Source of the DNA: JANYJZ01 sp964523395
GTDB lineage: Bacteria; Bacteroidota; Ignavibacteria; UBA10030; SZUA-254
Direction: 5' to 3'
DNA: 64,000 nt
Assembly: GCA_964523395.1 (NCBI GenBank)
Contig: CAZFXS010000007.1
Span: 124,001-188,000 of the forward strand
Shown here: positions 27,522-36,683 of the stretch, in pieces
Layout: every line of letters starts with the position of its first letter
Numbering within the stretch: position 1 is the first letter of the stretch
The notes under the pieces: model-generated
What the model was told of the DNA's origin: nothing
Databases searched by the model: none
The model's input: the letters and a program-made list of their open reading frames with translations, nothing else
Made by a program: the position numbers and the translations under genes

Positions 27522-28214
27522 TCACATCAATAGTATTGCTAACCGATATCCAATCCCTGATTCCGTCAGCAACAGCTTCGGCTTACCCGGATCATCCTCG
27601 ATTTTTTTTCTGAGTTGAGCGACATAAACTCGCGTGTATTGACTTTCGTCAGCAAATGTCGGTCCCCACACTTGTTCAAGAATATATTTGTGTGTCAGCA
27701 CTTTCCCCGCATTTCGAACAAGAAGCGCAAGAAGATTAAACTCCGTCGGCGTCAGCTTTATTTCCTGTTCTGATTTTTTAACAACCCTTGCCGAAAGATC
27801 TACCGCGAGATTTCCGGAGGTGAAGATGGCATCCTGATTCATGGCGGGCCGGTGGCGCAGAGCAGTTTGAATGCGTGCCACCAATTCCCCTGAACGAAAT
27901 GGTTTTATCAGGTAATCGTCGGCGCCTGCATGTAAACAGGAGATAATATCCTCCTCGGCATTACGGACAGAAAGAATAATAACCGGTATTGAACTCCATG
28001 TGCGCAGTTCTTTCAGAACAGCAAGTCCGTCCATATCAGGCAATCCAAGATCAAGAATAACCAACTCCGGCCTGTCCATGCCTGCCATCCGGATTCCTTC
28101 TTTTGCTGTTTCGGCCAGAAGCGTTTTATATCCGCTGGAATCCAGTGTCAACTCAAGAAGTCGCCGAATTTGAATTTCGTCATCGATAACCAGTATCACA
28201 GGTTTATTGGTCAT
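27522..28214 (-). CDS. kdpE: KdpE response regulator
   Basis: The 230-residue protein has a receiver domain (VIDDEIQIRRLL; phosphoacceptor aspartate in LVILDLGLPDMDG near residue 55; switch lysine in DDYLIKPF) and an OmpR-type winged-helix DNA-binding domain (LTPTEFNLLALLVRNAGKVLTH, then VYVAQLRKKIEDDP). It receives phosphate from KdpD and activates the kdp genes under potassium limitation. The start ATG overlaps the kdpD stop by 4 bases. It is the last gene of the minus-strand kdp run; no clear terminator was seen before the tRNA gene. Confidence 0.95.
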   Translation of the reverse strand: MTNKPVILVIDDEIQIRRLLELTLDSSGYKTLLAETAKEGIRMAGMDRPELVILDLGLPDMDGLAVLKELRTWSSIPVIILSVRNAEEDIISCLHAGADDYLIKPFRSGELVARIQTALRHRPAMNQDAIFTSGNLAVDLSARVVKKSEQEIKLTPTEFNLLALLVRNAGKVLTHKYILEQVWGPTFADESQYTRVYVAQLRKKIEDDPGKPKLLLTESGIGYRLAILLM

Positions 28215-30886
28215 GCTTTTCCATCAAGAGCTGTGGTAACAGAGTGAATCGGCAGGTGAATGATAAATTGTGCACCGCCTTCCGGACGGTTTTCAACGTT
28301 GATAGATCCATTATGTGCCTGAACAAATCCGAGCACAATGGATAAACCCAATCCTACGCCGCCGGTTTTTGAGCCGGGAGCGCGATAAAATTTGTCGAAC
28401 AGATGCGGAAGAACTTCGGCAGGAAATCCCGGGCCATTATCTGAAACGATTATGGTACAGATGCCGTTCTCCGGAAATGCGTGTACGCTGATTGCTGCAT
28501 CTGGAGCAGTGTGCATCGCCGAATTGCGCAGGAGGTTAATAATGACTTGTTCGAACAGCGCAAAATCCAATTTAAGTAAAGGAAGTGATGGAGATATTTC
28601 AATTGAAAGCACGTGCCCCAGGAGTTCCTTCTCGAGCTTCTTGATCGAAGAGTTAATGACATCCTGCAGGTCAGTCCAATCCAGCTTTGGCTGGATGAGT
28701 CCCGATTCTAACCGGGTCATCGCGAGTAAATTCTGAACGATGTTGTCGAGTCGTTCAGCGGCCGACTGAATTTCACGCGCGAGTTCTTTGCGGATATCAG
28801 GGTTTGCGCCGATTTTTTCATTCAATAAGCTTTCGGAAGCGCCGACCAATGCAGTTATCGGTGTTCTCATTTCATGGGAAATTGAATTGAATAATGTTGT
28901 ATACAGCCGTTCGGATTGAGCCATGGCAATGGATTGTTTCGACATCTCATTAAGAAATTCCCTGTCGAGTGCAGAAGCAATCTGACTGACGAAATTGCCG
29001 AGCAGTATTTCCTGATCCACCGAAAAACGTTCTTTCGGCTTTACGCCGATAACACCGACAGGGTATCGTGGCCCAGAGAGAGGAAAGTATATAGCTTCCG
29101 AGAAGGGGAGAGTGTCGGTAAATTTACCGGCCGGTTTCTCGTTCCAGTGCACCCATGACGAAACACCTAATTCCTTTTCATCGGGCAAATAACTGCTTTT
29201 CGCGTGTGGTTTGTTGAGAAAGTCGCCATCAAGTTCACTAAGAAAGATGACAACCTCGGACCCGAAAAATTTCCTGATATTAGAGACTGCTGCTTGAACA
29301 ACATCGTTCTGGCCATTTGCCGATGAAAGATCGTTCGTGAGTGTGTAAAGTGCAGTGGCCCGTTCTTCGCGGAGCCGAACAGCCTTCTCGCGTGCCCTGA
29401 CGCGCACAGTCAGGACACTGGTAACTCCAGCAATGACGATGTACATGAACACCAGCAGAACGTCCTGTGGCTTTGAAATAAAGAAGGTAAACTTCGGAGG
29501 AATAAAAAAATAATCCCAGATCAGCGCGCTGAGTATTGCGGCAAGAACGACCGGGCCTACGCCCAACCTGAGCGGAAGGAGTGCGACCGCAAGAAGAAGT
29601 ATCAGCGCCACCGTCTGATAACCGATCAATTCTGTGAACGGGTAGCATATAGTTGCAACCGCCGACACGATAGCTGCTGCCATGCCAAATTGCAGAAAAC
29701 TTGATTGCATGTCCGGTGTTGGAAACGCATTACCGCTTTTCCGTTCTTCCAACTCCTCGCCGCCGGTGACATAAACATCGATATCAGAGCTTAGTTCAAT
29801 GACACGGTCAACGACGCTCTTGCTCATCATTCGCTTGTGAACAGTTTTTCCAACGATAATCTGTGTGACATTCTGTTCCTTTGCCACGCGGACAATCGCT
29901 TCAGCGACATCTTCATCTGCTGTGGTGATAATTTCCGCTCCCAATTCGCGCGCAAGGGCGATATTTTTGGCAAATTGTTCCTTTTGCGGAGAATTCATGG
30001 CTTGAGCTCGCTCTACAAACAATGCAATCCATCCAGTTTGCAGTGCGAACGCGAGTCTCCTTGTCCAGCGTATCAATTTGATAGATTCCCTTCCTGGAGT
30101 CACGCCGACAAGTAGCCTTTGGCCTGATTTCCATGCCCCGCGTATTTTCCCGGATTTGGTGAAGTCGCGTAATTGATACTCGACGCGCTCGGCGGTTAAT
30201 CTCAATGACATTTCGCGCAACGCGGTAAGATTTTCTTTTCGGAAGAAATTCTGGATCGCCTGCTGTGACCGTTCCGGTGTATACACTTTACCTTCAGCCA
30301 GTCGTTTTAGGAGTTCGTCCGGAGGAATATCAATAATCTCGACTTCATCAGCGGATTCAAAAATGGAATCAGGAACCGTTTCACGAACGATAGACCCGGT
30401 AATTTGTGCCACAATATCGGCGCGACTTTCGAGATGCTGGACATTGAGAGTGGTGTAAACATCGATTCCGTTATCAAGCAATTCCTGAACGTCCTGATAC
30501 CGTTTGGCATGCCGGCTACCGGAAGTATTGGTATGCGCCAGTTCATCGACAAGAACAAGTTTGGGTTTGCGGGCGAGGATGGCGTCTATATCCATTTCTT
30601 CCAGCGATGTTCCTTTGTATTCGATGTTTCTCCTGGGGATAATCGGGATGCCTGCAAGGAGAGCTTCGGTCTCAGCGCGTTTGTGAGTTTCGATGTATCC
30701 GATGACAACATCAATTCCTTTTGTCTTTGCTGCATGTGCCTCCCGAAGCATATCGTATGTCTTGCCGACACCTGCACACATGCCAAAAAAAATTTTTAGC
30801 TTGGCTTTAGAGGCTTTTTCCTCTTCCTTTTTTAGAGCGTTAAGAAGAGTGTCAGGATTGGGGCGAATTTGGTTGATTTCAGACAT
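28211..30886 (-). CDS. kdpD: KdpD potassium-sensing histidine kinase
   Basis: The 891-residue protein has the complete KdpD layout. The N-terminal KdpD domain has Walker A in FFGMCAGVGKTYDML and LVDELAHTNTSGSRH. A Usp-like domain follows (about 250-370). Four membrane segments lie near 400-495, then a GAF-like region, then the kinase core with the H-box FNSISHEMRTPITALVG and the ATP-binding boxes DNGPGFPAEVLPHLFDKFYR and GVGLGLSIVLGFV. It senses low potassium or turgor and phosphorylates KdpE. The gene is separated from the porin gene upstream by 223 bases holding a palindromic hairpin, unlike the tight spacing elsewhere in the operon. Confidence 0.97.
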   Translation of the reverse strand: MSEINQIRPNPDTLLNALKKEEEKASKAKLKIFFGMCAGVGKTYDMLREAHAAKTKGIDVVIGYIETHKRAETEALLAGIPIIPRRNIEYKGTSLEEMDIDAILARKPKLVLVDELAHTNTSGSRHAKRYQDVQELLDNGIDVYTTLNVQHLESRADIVAQITGSIVRETVPDSIFESADEVEIIDIPPDELLKRLAEGKVYTPERSQQAIQNFFRKENLTALREMSLRLTAERVEYQLRDFTKSGKIRGAWKSGQRLLVGVTPGRESIKLIRWTRRLAFALQTGWIALFVERAQAMNSPQKEQFAKNIALARELGAEIITTADEDVAEAIVRVAKEQNVTQIIVGKTVHKRMMSKSVVDRVIELSSDIDVYVTGGEELEERKSGNAFPTPDMQSSFLQFGMAAAIVSAVATICYPFTELIGYQTVALILLLAVALLPLRLGVGPVVLAAILSALIWDYFFIPPKFTFFISKPQDVLLVFMYIVIAGVTSVLTVRVRAREKAVRLREERATALYTLTNDLSSANGQNDVVQAAVSNIRKFFGSEVVIFLSELDGDFLNKPHAKSSYLPDEKELGVSSWVHWNEKPAGKFTDTLPFSEAIYFPLSGPRYPVGVIGVKPKERFSVDQEILLGNFVSQIASALDREFLNEMSKQSIAMAQSERLYTTLFNSISHEMRTPITALVGASESLLNEKIGANPDIRKELAREIQSAAERLDNIVQNLLAMTRLESGLIQPKLDWTDLQDVINSSIKKLEKELLGHVLSIEISPSLPLLKLDFALFEQVIINLLRNSAMHTAPDAAISVHAFPENGICTIIVSDNGPGFPAEVLPHLFDKFYRAPGSKTGGVGLGLSIVLGFVQAHNGSINVENRPEGGAQFIIHLPIHSVTTALDGKA

Positions 30887-31000
30887 GGCACAAGAAATAT
30901 ACTGATTCTGTATTTCACATTCATTTTCACCCGAGTACCGGTAATATTACAGTTTCACGGCTGTTATGGCCCATACCATGACACCAGCCTCATTTTCGGC

Positions 31001-31046
31001 CATGAAATCCTGCCCCGCCGAAGCGGTGCGCAGGCAGGGGTTCATG
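31001..31046. repeat. Palindromic GC-rich hairpin in the porin-kdpD spacer
   Basis: CATGAA (31001-31006) pairs with TTCATG (31041-31046) and CCTGCC (31009-31014) with GGCAGG (31033-31038). The inside contains CCGC-CGAA-GCGG, a second small hairpin. It lies in a 223-base spacer that holds no gene. It resembles short dispersed palindromes (REP-like) and could also weaken transcription into kdpDE. Confidence 0.55.
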
Positions 31047-31109
31047 ACCGCCAAGATTTAAGTCGAACTGAAACACTACCATAGTACCAGAGGAGTGAAT
31101 TTCGGAACA

Positions 31110-32423
31110 TTAAAATCTTACAATGATCGACCCAATGATTCGATTCTCCCTTTTCACCAGGTCCGCAGTATAGCCTGTGGGATCGCCAATCGGAGGATTC
31201 CATCCATTTGATGAAGTAAGTCCACCCGGTCCGGCGAAATATGGAACGTTCGCCTCGCGATGAACAAACTCGATTCCCCATGTCACATGCTCATTCGGCA
31301 TGTACTGTATGCCGGTAGAAAAGTCCCACGCATCAAATTTGTCTCCCGGATTTTGTGTTAACGCACCCGCCCCAGTCGGAAGAAGGGCTAAATATCTTCC
31401 GGGGTTATGCAACATGCCTCCTCCGAATGTCCATGCGAAATGTTCAGCTTCGCCGAGCCAGAGCCGGTGATAGAACATCCAGCTGAGGAAGTTTTGAGCG
31501 GGTTTCAGTGAATCACCGCCAAAGGGAACAACTCCGCCTCCGCTTTCAAATCCGATATCGCCGGTAATGGAAAACGCGGCCTTAGGAATAGAGGTGCCCG
31601 GTTCATGACGATAGCGGAACAAAAAGCTGTTGTCGCTATGAAACCGAAACCGTCCCGGTGTGTTTGGAGTATCCCATCCGCCATAAACGCTGCCGAGTAA
31701 AGAAATTGATTCTTCGGGCCTATAGATTGTTTGGAAACCAATGCCGGGCTGTTCGTTAAACATCCCGTATGTCTGCCAGCCGTTGATGATCCAATATTCC
31801 AGTTTTAACCGGTCGGTCGGGAATGTTTGGATCCTAATGCCGGTAAAAAACCAGGGTGTATTATCGGAGGTGAATGAATTTTGGTAATTCCAGTTCTCGA
31901 AATTATTATATCCCATCAAGCCGACATACGACTTGAAAATCCCAACGTCGATATTAATGCCGTGCATTTCATTGAGATGCATTCCTACATATCCTTCCGT
32001 AACGTATCGAAGAGCGGTATACAGATCAAATTGACCGCGTAACGGAGTATTGTCATTGCGCGGAACGCCAGTTGATCGGGTTCCGAATTGAAGCATGAGT
32101 CGTGCACGGGCGCCGCTTTCCGGGTCATGAAAATCACCGCCAACTTCAATGTATGAAACATTAAATTCATCCGAGCGAAAAGTTGCTGTGGAACCGGAAT
32201 TCGTATGGTCCTTCGGATGGTTAAAATTGAAATTGTAGTTCATGTCCATTGTCATGTCGCCGGTGAAATATTTCGAATCAAGGAGTGGTTTATGAATGCG
32301 GTTATTTCCTTGCAGCCATGTAAAATCGCCCCATGCAAATGGTTCAACGGTTTTGCTTGAATCATCTTGTGCAATACACCAAGGTGTCAGGAACAGATAA
32401 ACTACGAGTAGATATTTTTTCAT
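31110..32423 (-). CDS. Kdp-associated outer membrane porin
   Basis: From ATG 32423 (a GTG at 32432 is an alternative) the protein has 437 residues: signal peptide (MKKYLLVVYLFLTPWCIAQ), then DFTWLQGNNRIHKPLLDSKYF and a long series of amphipathic strands ending in IIGSIIVRF with the terminal phenylalanine typical of outer membrane barrels. Homologous porins are commonly found in kdp operons of Bacteroidetes, where they are thought to let potassium or osmolytes through the outer membrane. That role is inferred from position. It follows the small ORF at 32438-32578 by 14 bases. Confidence 0.82.
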   Translation of the reverse strand: MKKYLLVVYLFLTPWCIAQDDSSKTVEPFAWGDFTWLQGNNRIHKPLLDSKYFTGDMTMDMNYNFNFNHPKDHTNSGSTATFRSDEFNVSYIEVGGDFHDPESGARARLMLQFGTRSTGVPRNDNTPLRGQFDLYTALRYVTEGYVGMHLNEMHGINIDVGIFKSYVGLMGYNNFENWNYQNSFTSDNTPWFFTGIRIQTFPTDRLKLEYWIINGWQTYGMFNEQPGIGFQTIYRPEESISLLGSVYGGWDTPNTPGRFRFHSDNSFLFRYRHEPGTSIPKAAFSITGDIGFESGGGVVPFGGDSLKPAQNFLSWMFYHRLWLGEAEHFAWTFGGGMLHNPGRYLALLPTGAGALTQNPGDKFDAWDFSTGIQYMPNEHVTWGIEFVHREANVPYFAGPGGLTSSNGWNPPIGDPTGYTADLVKRENRIIGSIIVRF

Positions 32424-32437
32424 AATTGTCACAATAT

Positions 32438-32578
32438 TTAAGGTTGATGAATATTATAAGATGTTGTCGAATCGACGTGTGTAGTGTCATCGAGATTAAA
32501 GTTTTTCCACACCGGTTTCTGAGGGTTGATCACGTGATCGTGCAATAATATGACCAGAAGAATAAACACGATTGCCAT
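32438..32578 (-). CDS. Small hydrophobic protein between kdpB and porin (possible frameshift)
   Basis: A 46-codon frame starting MAIVFILLVILLHDHVINPQ has one membrane segment and a polar tail, and ends 14 bases before the porin start. It lacks a Shine-Dalgarno. Just upstream, an ATG at 32616 opens another frame (MKTDLYKLICIIL) that has a natural N-terminus but falls out of frame about where the 46-codon ORF begins. Joining the two by a one-base shift would give a charged start followed by one hydrophobic segment, a typical small membrane protein. In other kdp operons this interval holds kdpC, which here lies at the other end. I do not recognise the family. Confidence 0.4.
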   Translation of the reverse strand: MAIVFILLVILLHDHVINPQKPVWKNFNLDDTTHVDSTTSYNIHQP

Positions 32579-32641
32579 AGGATGATGCAAATCAGTTTAT
32601 ACAGGTCAGTTTTCATTAATATCTGCTTTGGTAGGTCTGAT

Positions 32642-34741
32642 TCAGACCCATCCTAACACTGCCAACAACAAATCAATGAGTTTTATGCCAATGAAAGGCA
32701 CAATTAATCCGCCGCCTCCATAAATAAACAAGTGCCTTCGCAGCAATTGTACGGCGCTTACAGGACGATATTTCACGCCTTTGAGTGCCAGCGGTATCAG
32801 TGCAACAATGATGAGTGCGTTGAAGATGACTGCTGAGAGAATTGCACTTTCGGGTGTGGTAAGCCGCATAATGTTCAGAGCATTCAGTGCTGGATAAGTT
32901 GTAGCAAACGCAGCGGGGATGATGGCAAAGTATTTTGCCACATCGTTGGCAATACTGAACGTTGTGAGCGTCCCGCGGGTCATAAGCAGCTGCTTTCCGA
33001 TTTCCACTATCTCCATCAACTTTGTCGGGTTGCTGTCGAGATCAATCATATTAGCCGCCTCACGCGCTGATTGAGTACCGGTATTCATTGCAACAGCGAC
33101 ATCTGCCTGTGCCAGTGCCGGTGCGTCATTAGTGCCGTCACCAGTCATAGCGACTAACCTTCCGCCTTTTTGATATTGGCGGATGAGCTTCAGCTTGTCT
33201 TCCGGCTTTGCTTCCGCGAGGAAGTCATCTACTCCGGCTTCGGCGGCGATGGCAGTTGCTGTCAGAGGATTGTCCCCTGTAATCATTACTGTTTTGATTC
33301 CCATTTTCCGTAAGTGGGAAAACCGTTCCTTAATTCCTCCCTTGACAATATCTTTCAATTGAACAACACCCAGTACCTCTATGTTCTCCACAACAACAAG
33401 CGGGGTGGCGCCCAATCTGCTGATATCCTGCACGGTAAGCTGAACCGCCTGAGGGAAAGACCCGCCTTGCTGTTCGATATATGATTTCATTGCATCGAAT
33501 GCGCCTTTGCGTATTATTCTTTTCGGCATCGCGCTGTCACCCGCGATATCTACTCCGCTCATGCGTGTTTGCGCTGTGAAGGGAATAAATTGCGCGGCAA
33601 TTTCATGAATTTCCCGTCCCCGTAACCCATACTTTTCTTTTGCCAAAACAACAATGGAACGTCCCTCAGGTGTTTCGTCGGCTAGGGAAGCAAGTTGTGC
33701 TGCGTCAGCGAGTCGTTCCTTTGTTATGCCGGGCGCAGGAGCGAATTCGGTTGCCATGCGGTTACCCAAGGTGATTGTACCGGTTTTATCAAGTAACAAT
33801 ACATCGACATCACCCGCGGCCTCGATAGCGCGTCCCGAAGTTGCAATAACATTATGCCGTATCATGCGGTCCATACCGGCAATGCCGATGGCAGAAAGAA
33901 GTCCGCCGATAGTTGTGGGAATTAAACAAACAAGAAGAGCGACGAGAACAGTTACTGTTATAGGAGTTCCCTGCCCCGCAACTTGAACACTGAATAGTGA
34001 GAAAGGAAGAAGGGTCACACACACCACAAGAAAAATAATAGTAAACGCAGCAAGGAGAATATTAAGCGCGATTTCGTTTGGTGTTTTCTGACGCTTTGCG
34101 CCTTCGATGAGTTTAATCATCCTGTCGAGAAATCCGCCACCGGGTTCAGCGGTAACACGAATTACCAGCCAGTCGGAAAGCACACGCGTGCCGCCGGTAA
34201 CTGCACTCCGGTCGCCACCCGATTCCCGTATAACAGGCGCGCTTTCTCCGGTGATTGCACTTTCGTCTACGGAGGCAATTCCTTCAACAACTTCACCATC
34301 GGCAGGAATAGCTTCACCCATATCGACCAGAATAACGTCGCCTTTTCGTAATTCAGATGACGATACTATATTAAGTTGTGAATCACGGTGAGGCTTCTGT
34401 AGCTTCTTTGCGGTGACATCCTTCCGTGCTCTTCGTAACGCAGCGGCTTGCGCTTTTCCGCGTCCTTCAGCCAACGCCTCTGAAAAATTAGCAAACAGGA
34501 CAGTAAACCATAGCCAAAGTGAAATTTCACCAATGTACCATGCAGATGCTTCGCCCATTCCAACAAATGCCTGAATCCAGAGTGCCGTGGTAAGGATACT
34601 TCCAATTTCAACGACAAACATTACCGGATTTCGCACCATCAGCTTTGGGTTTAGTTTTGTCAAAGAATCAACAAATGCCTGGCGATACATTTCACCTGTT
34701 AGTGCGATCGGTTTGTTTTTGAGTTGTTCTGCGGTTGACAT
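32642..34741 (-). CDS. kdpB: Potassium-transporting P-type ATPase, KdpB subunit
   Basis: The 699-residue catalytic subunit of the Kdp-ATPase has the P-type motifs: TGESAPVIRESGGD, phosphorylation aspartate in LLLDKTGTITLGN, KGAFDAM, MITGDNPLTATAIA and AMTGDGTNDAPALAQADV. Seven membrane segments are expected. It couples ATP hydrolysis to high-affinity potassium uptake through KdpA. Length is as expected (about 680-700). It starts 4 bases after the kdpA stop. The family's N-terminal LTKLNPKLMVRNPVMFVVEIG is present. Confidence 0.98.
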   Translation of the reverse strand: MSTAEQLKNKPIALTGEMYRQAFVDSLTKLNPKLMVRNPVMFVVEIGSILTTALWIQAFVGMGEASAWYIGEISLWLWFTVLFANFSEALAEGRGKAQAAALRRARKDVTAKKLQKPHRDSQLNIVSSSELRKGDVILVDMGEAIPADGEVVEGIASVDESAITGESAPVIRESGGDRSAVTGGTRVLSDWLVIRVTAEPGGGFLDRMIKLIEGAKRQKTPNEIALNILLAAFTIIFLVVCVTLLPFSLFSVQVAGQGTPITVTVLVALLVCLIPTTIGGLLSAIGIAGMDRMIRHNVIATSGRAIEAAGDVDVLLLDKTGTITLGNRMATEFAPAPGITKERLADAAQLASLADETPEGRSIVVLAKEKYGLRGREIHEIAAQFIPFTAQTRMSGVDIAGDSAMPKRIIRKGAFDAMKSYIEQQGGSFPQAVQLTVQDISRLGATPLVVVENIEVLGVVQLKDIVKGGIKERFSHLRKMGIKTVMITGDNPLTATAIAAEAGVDDFLAEAKPEDKLKLIRQYQKGGRLVAMTGDGTNDAPALAQADVAVAMNTGTQSAREAANMIDLDSNPTKLMEIVEIGKQLLMTRGTLTTFSIANDVAKYFAIIPAAFATTYPALNALNIMRLTTPESAILSAVIFNALIIVALIPLALKGVKYRPVSAVQLLRRHLFIYGGGGLIVPFIGIKLIDLLLAVLGWV

Positions 34742-34745
34742 ATTC

Positions 34746-36488
34746 CTATTGAACCATGATAAAATGTTCTACAATCGGGCCCAGCGCAAGAGCGGGGAGG
34801 AAATTCAATGCGCCGACAACGAGCACGACGGCGATGAGCCAGAAAATGAATAATGGTGTATGGGTTGGCAGCGTCCCATCGCTTGCCGGCACGTATTTTT
34901 TCCCTGCAAGAGAACTCGCAAGTGCAAGAGCCGGTACCGCAAGCCAGTAACGACCGATGAGCATGGCAATGCCTCCGGTTATATTATAAAAGAGGGTGTT
35001 CGCGCCAAGGCCGGCAAATGCACTCCCATTATTATTTCCGGTTGATGTAAATGCATAGAGCACCTCGCTGAAACCATGAGCGCCCGGGTTAAAAATAGCT
35101 GCTTTACCTGCCTCAGTTACAAGCGCAAGCGCTGTAAAGCCCAAAACAGTGAGCGGCATGATAAGAATAAGCAGTGCTGCCATCTTAATTTCGTATGCTT
35201 CAATTTTATGACCGAGATATTCCGGTGTTCTTCCGACAAGCAATCCGGCGACGAACACTGCTACAATCACAAAGACAATCATGCCATACAATCCGGATCC
35301 TACGCCACCGAAAATAACTTCCCCAAGTTGCATCATCACCATTGTGGCAAGCCCGCCGATCGGCGTGAAGGAATCATGCATAGCATTGACAGAACCATTA
35401 GATGCGGCTGTTGTGGCTATTGCCCAAAGAGAAGAGTTTACAATACCAAACCGGACTTCTTTTCCCTCCATATTTCCGCCCGGATTTATTTCCGTAGTTT
35501 CCTGATCCACCCCAACCGAAGTTATTTTCGGATTACCGGCTGATTCACTTTGATACGTTATCATCGTGAACACCACGAAGATCATCATCATTGCCGCAAT
35601 CAAGGCCCAGCCCTGACGGGTATCGTTCACCATTACTCCGTACGTGTAACAAAGCGCCGCGGCAATAAGCAGGATCGACAACATTTCAAGAAGATTGCTG
35701 AACGGTGTCGGATTTTCAAACGGGTGCGCTGAGTTGGCGTTGAAAAAACCACCGCCGTTAGTCCCAAGTTGTTTGATTGCAACTTGTGAAGCCGCGGGTC
35801 CCATGACGATTACTTGTTCGTTCACCGGGTTACCATTCGCGTCGATGGTTTGCTCTACTAATGGAACGGAAACGTACGGAGCAAAATTTTGCACGACACC
35901 TTGTGAAACGAGTAACAACGCAAGCACTGTTGAAAGAGGAAGGAGGATGTAGAGCGTACTCCGAACCATGTCTACCCAAAAATTTCCAAGAGTCCTTGCC
36001 GAGTGACGCGCAATGCCGCGAATAAAGAGTGCAAGTACTGCCATACCAGTAGCGGCAGAAAGAAAGTTCTGCACTGTCAAGCCGAGCATTTGCGTGAGAT
36101 AACTCATTGTAGTCTCGCCGCCATATCCCTGCCAATTCGTATTCGAAGCAAAACTCACAGCTGTATTGAAAGCTGAATCAGGTGTTACTGCCCCTAGTCC
36201 TTGCGGGTTTAACGGCAAGAATTGCTGTATTCTTTGAAGAAGATAGACGACGGCAAGTCCGGTGAAATTAAATACCATCATTGCGATGGCGTTCGATTTC
36301 CAATCCATTTCTTCGTTGGGATCTATTCCGGACAAACGATAACAAAATCTTTCAACCGGACCAACGACAGGATCAAGAAATGTACGCTCGCGTTGAAAAA
36401 CACGAGCCATAAATAACCCGAGCGGCTTTGTGCACAGGATCAGTATGCCGAGAAAGATGATTAATTGTAAAATTCCGTTCAACGTCAT
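34746..36488 (-). CDS. kdpA: Potassium-transporting ATPase, KdpA subunit
   Basis: The 580-residue channel-like subunit shows the conserved selectivity stretches TNGGGFFNANSAHPFENPTP, AFTSTGNNNGSAF and SFASNTNWQGYGGET. About ten membrane segments. It binds and conducts potassium for KdpB. It overlaps the kdpF stop by four bases (ATGA). Length is within the family range (560-600). Confidence 0.98.
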   Translation of the reverse strand: MTLNGILQLIIFLGILILCTKPLGLFMARVFQRERTFLDPVVGPVERFCYRLSGIDPNEEMDWKSNAIAMMVFNFTGLAVVYLLQRIQQFLPLNPQGLGAVTPDSAFNTAVSFASNTNWQGYGGETTMSYLTQMLGLTVQNFLSAATGMAVLALFIRGIARHSARTLGNFWVDMVRSTLYILLPLSTVLALLLVSQGVVQNFAPYVSVPLVEQTIDANGNPVNEQVIVMGPAASQVAIKQLGTNGGGFFNANSAHPFENPTPFSNLLEMLSILLIAAALCYTYGVMVNDTRQGWALIAAMMMIFVVFTMITYQSESAGNPKITSVGVDQETTEINPGGNMEGKEVRFGIVNSSLWAIATTAASNGSVNAMHDSFTPIGGLATMVMMQLGEVIFGGVGSGLYGMIVFVIVAVFVAGLLVGRTPEYLGHKIEAYEIKMAALLILIMPLTVLGFTALALVTEAGKAAIFNPGAHGFSEVLYAFTSTGNNNGSAFAGLGANTLFYNITGGIAMLIGRYWLAVPALALASSLAGKKYVPASDGTLPTHTPLFIFWLIAVVLVVGALNFLPALALGPIVEHFIMVQ

Positions 36489-36577
36489 TCAAATAACTCC
36501 GGTCTGAGTAATGCATAAAAAAGATAAACAAGCAGACCCAATGCGATTGCGCCTGAAATAAGGTAAAGCCAATTCAT
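36485..36577 (-). CDS. kdpF: KdpF, 30-residue membrane peptide of the Kdp-ATPase
   Basis: The 30-residue frame MNWLYLISGAIALGLLVYLF... ends in YALLRPELFE. A single membrane helix followed by Y-A-L-(L/I)-x-P-E-x-F is the KdpF signature. KdpF stabilises the KdpABC complex in the inner membrane. Its ATG overlaps the stop of the small gene upstream (ATGA), and its TGA overlaps the kdpA ATG, so translation is coupled on both sides. Confidence 0.92.
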   Translation of the reverse strand: MNWLYLISGAIALGLLVYLFYALLRPELFE

Positions 36578-36681
36578 GATTTATCTCCGTAATCTTGTTG
36601 TCGTAATACTTCACAAGCTTTAATTAATCCGAATGTTATTATGACAAACACAGCAATAATTCCGGCAAAGAGGGCATCCAT
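36574..36681 (-). CDS. Small membrane protein between kdpC and kdpF
   Basis: A 35-residue frame (MDALFAGIIAVFVIITFGLI, then KACEVLRQQDYGDKS) encodes one membrane helix and a polar C-terminus containing CE. It starts 2 bases after the kdpC stop, with GAAGAGA as a ribosome-binding site, and overlaps kdpF by four bases. Similar small proteins with a helix and a C-E motif occur next to kdpF in other Kdp operons; I recognise the type but no established name. The packing of the operon argues that it is translated. Confidence 0.7.
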   Translation of the reverse strand: MDALFAGIIAVFVIITFGLIKACEVLRQQDYGDKS

Positions 36682-36683
36682 AA

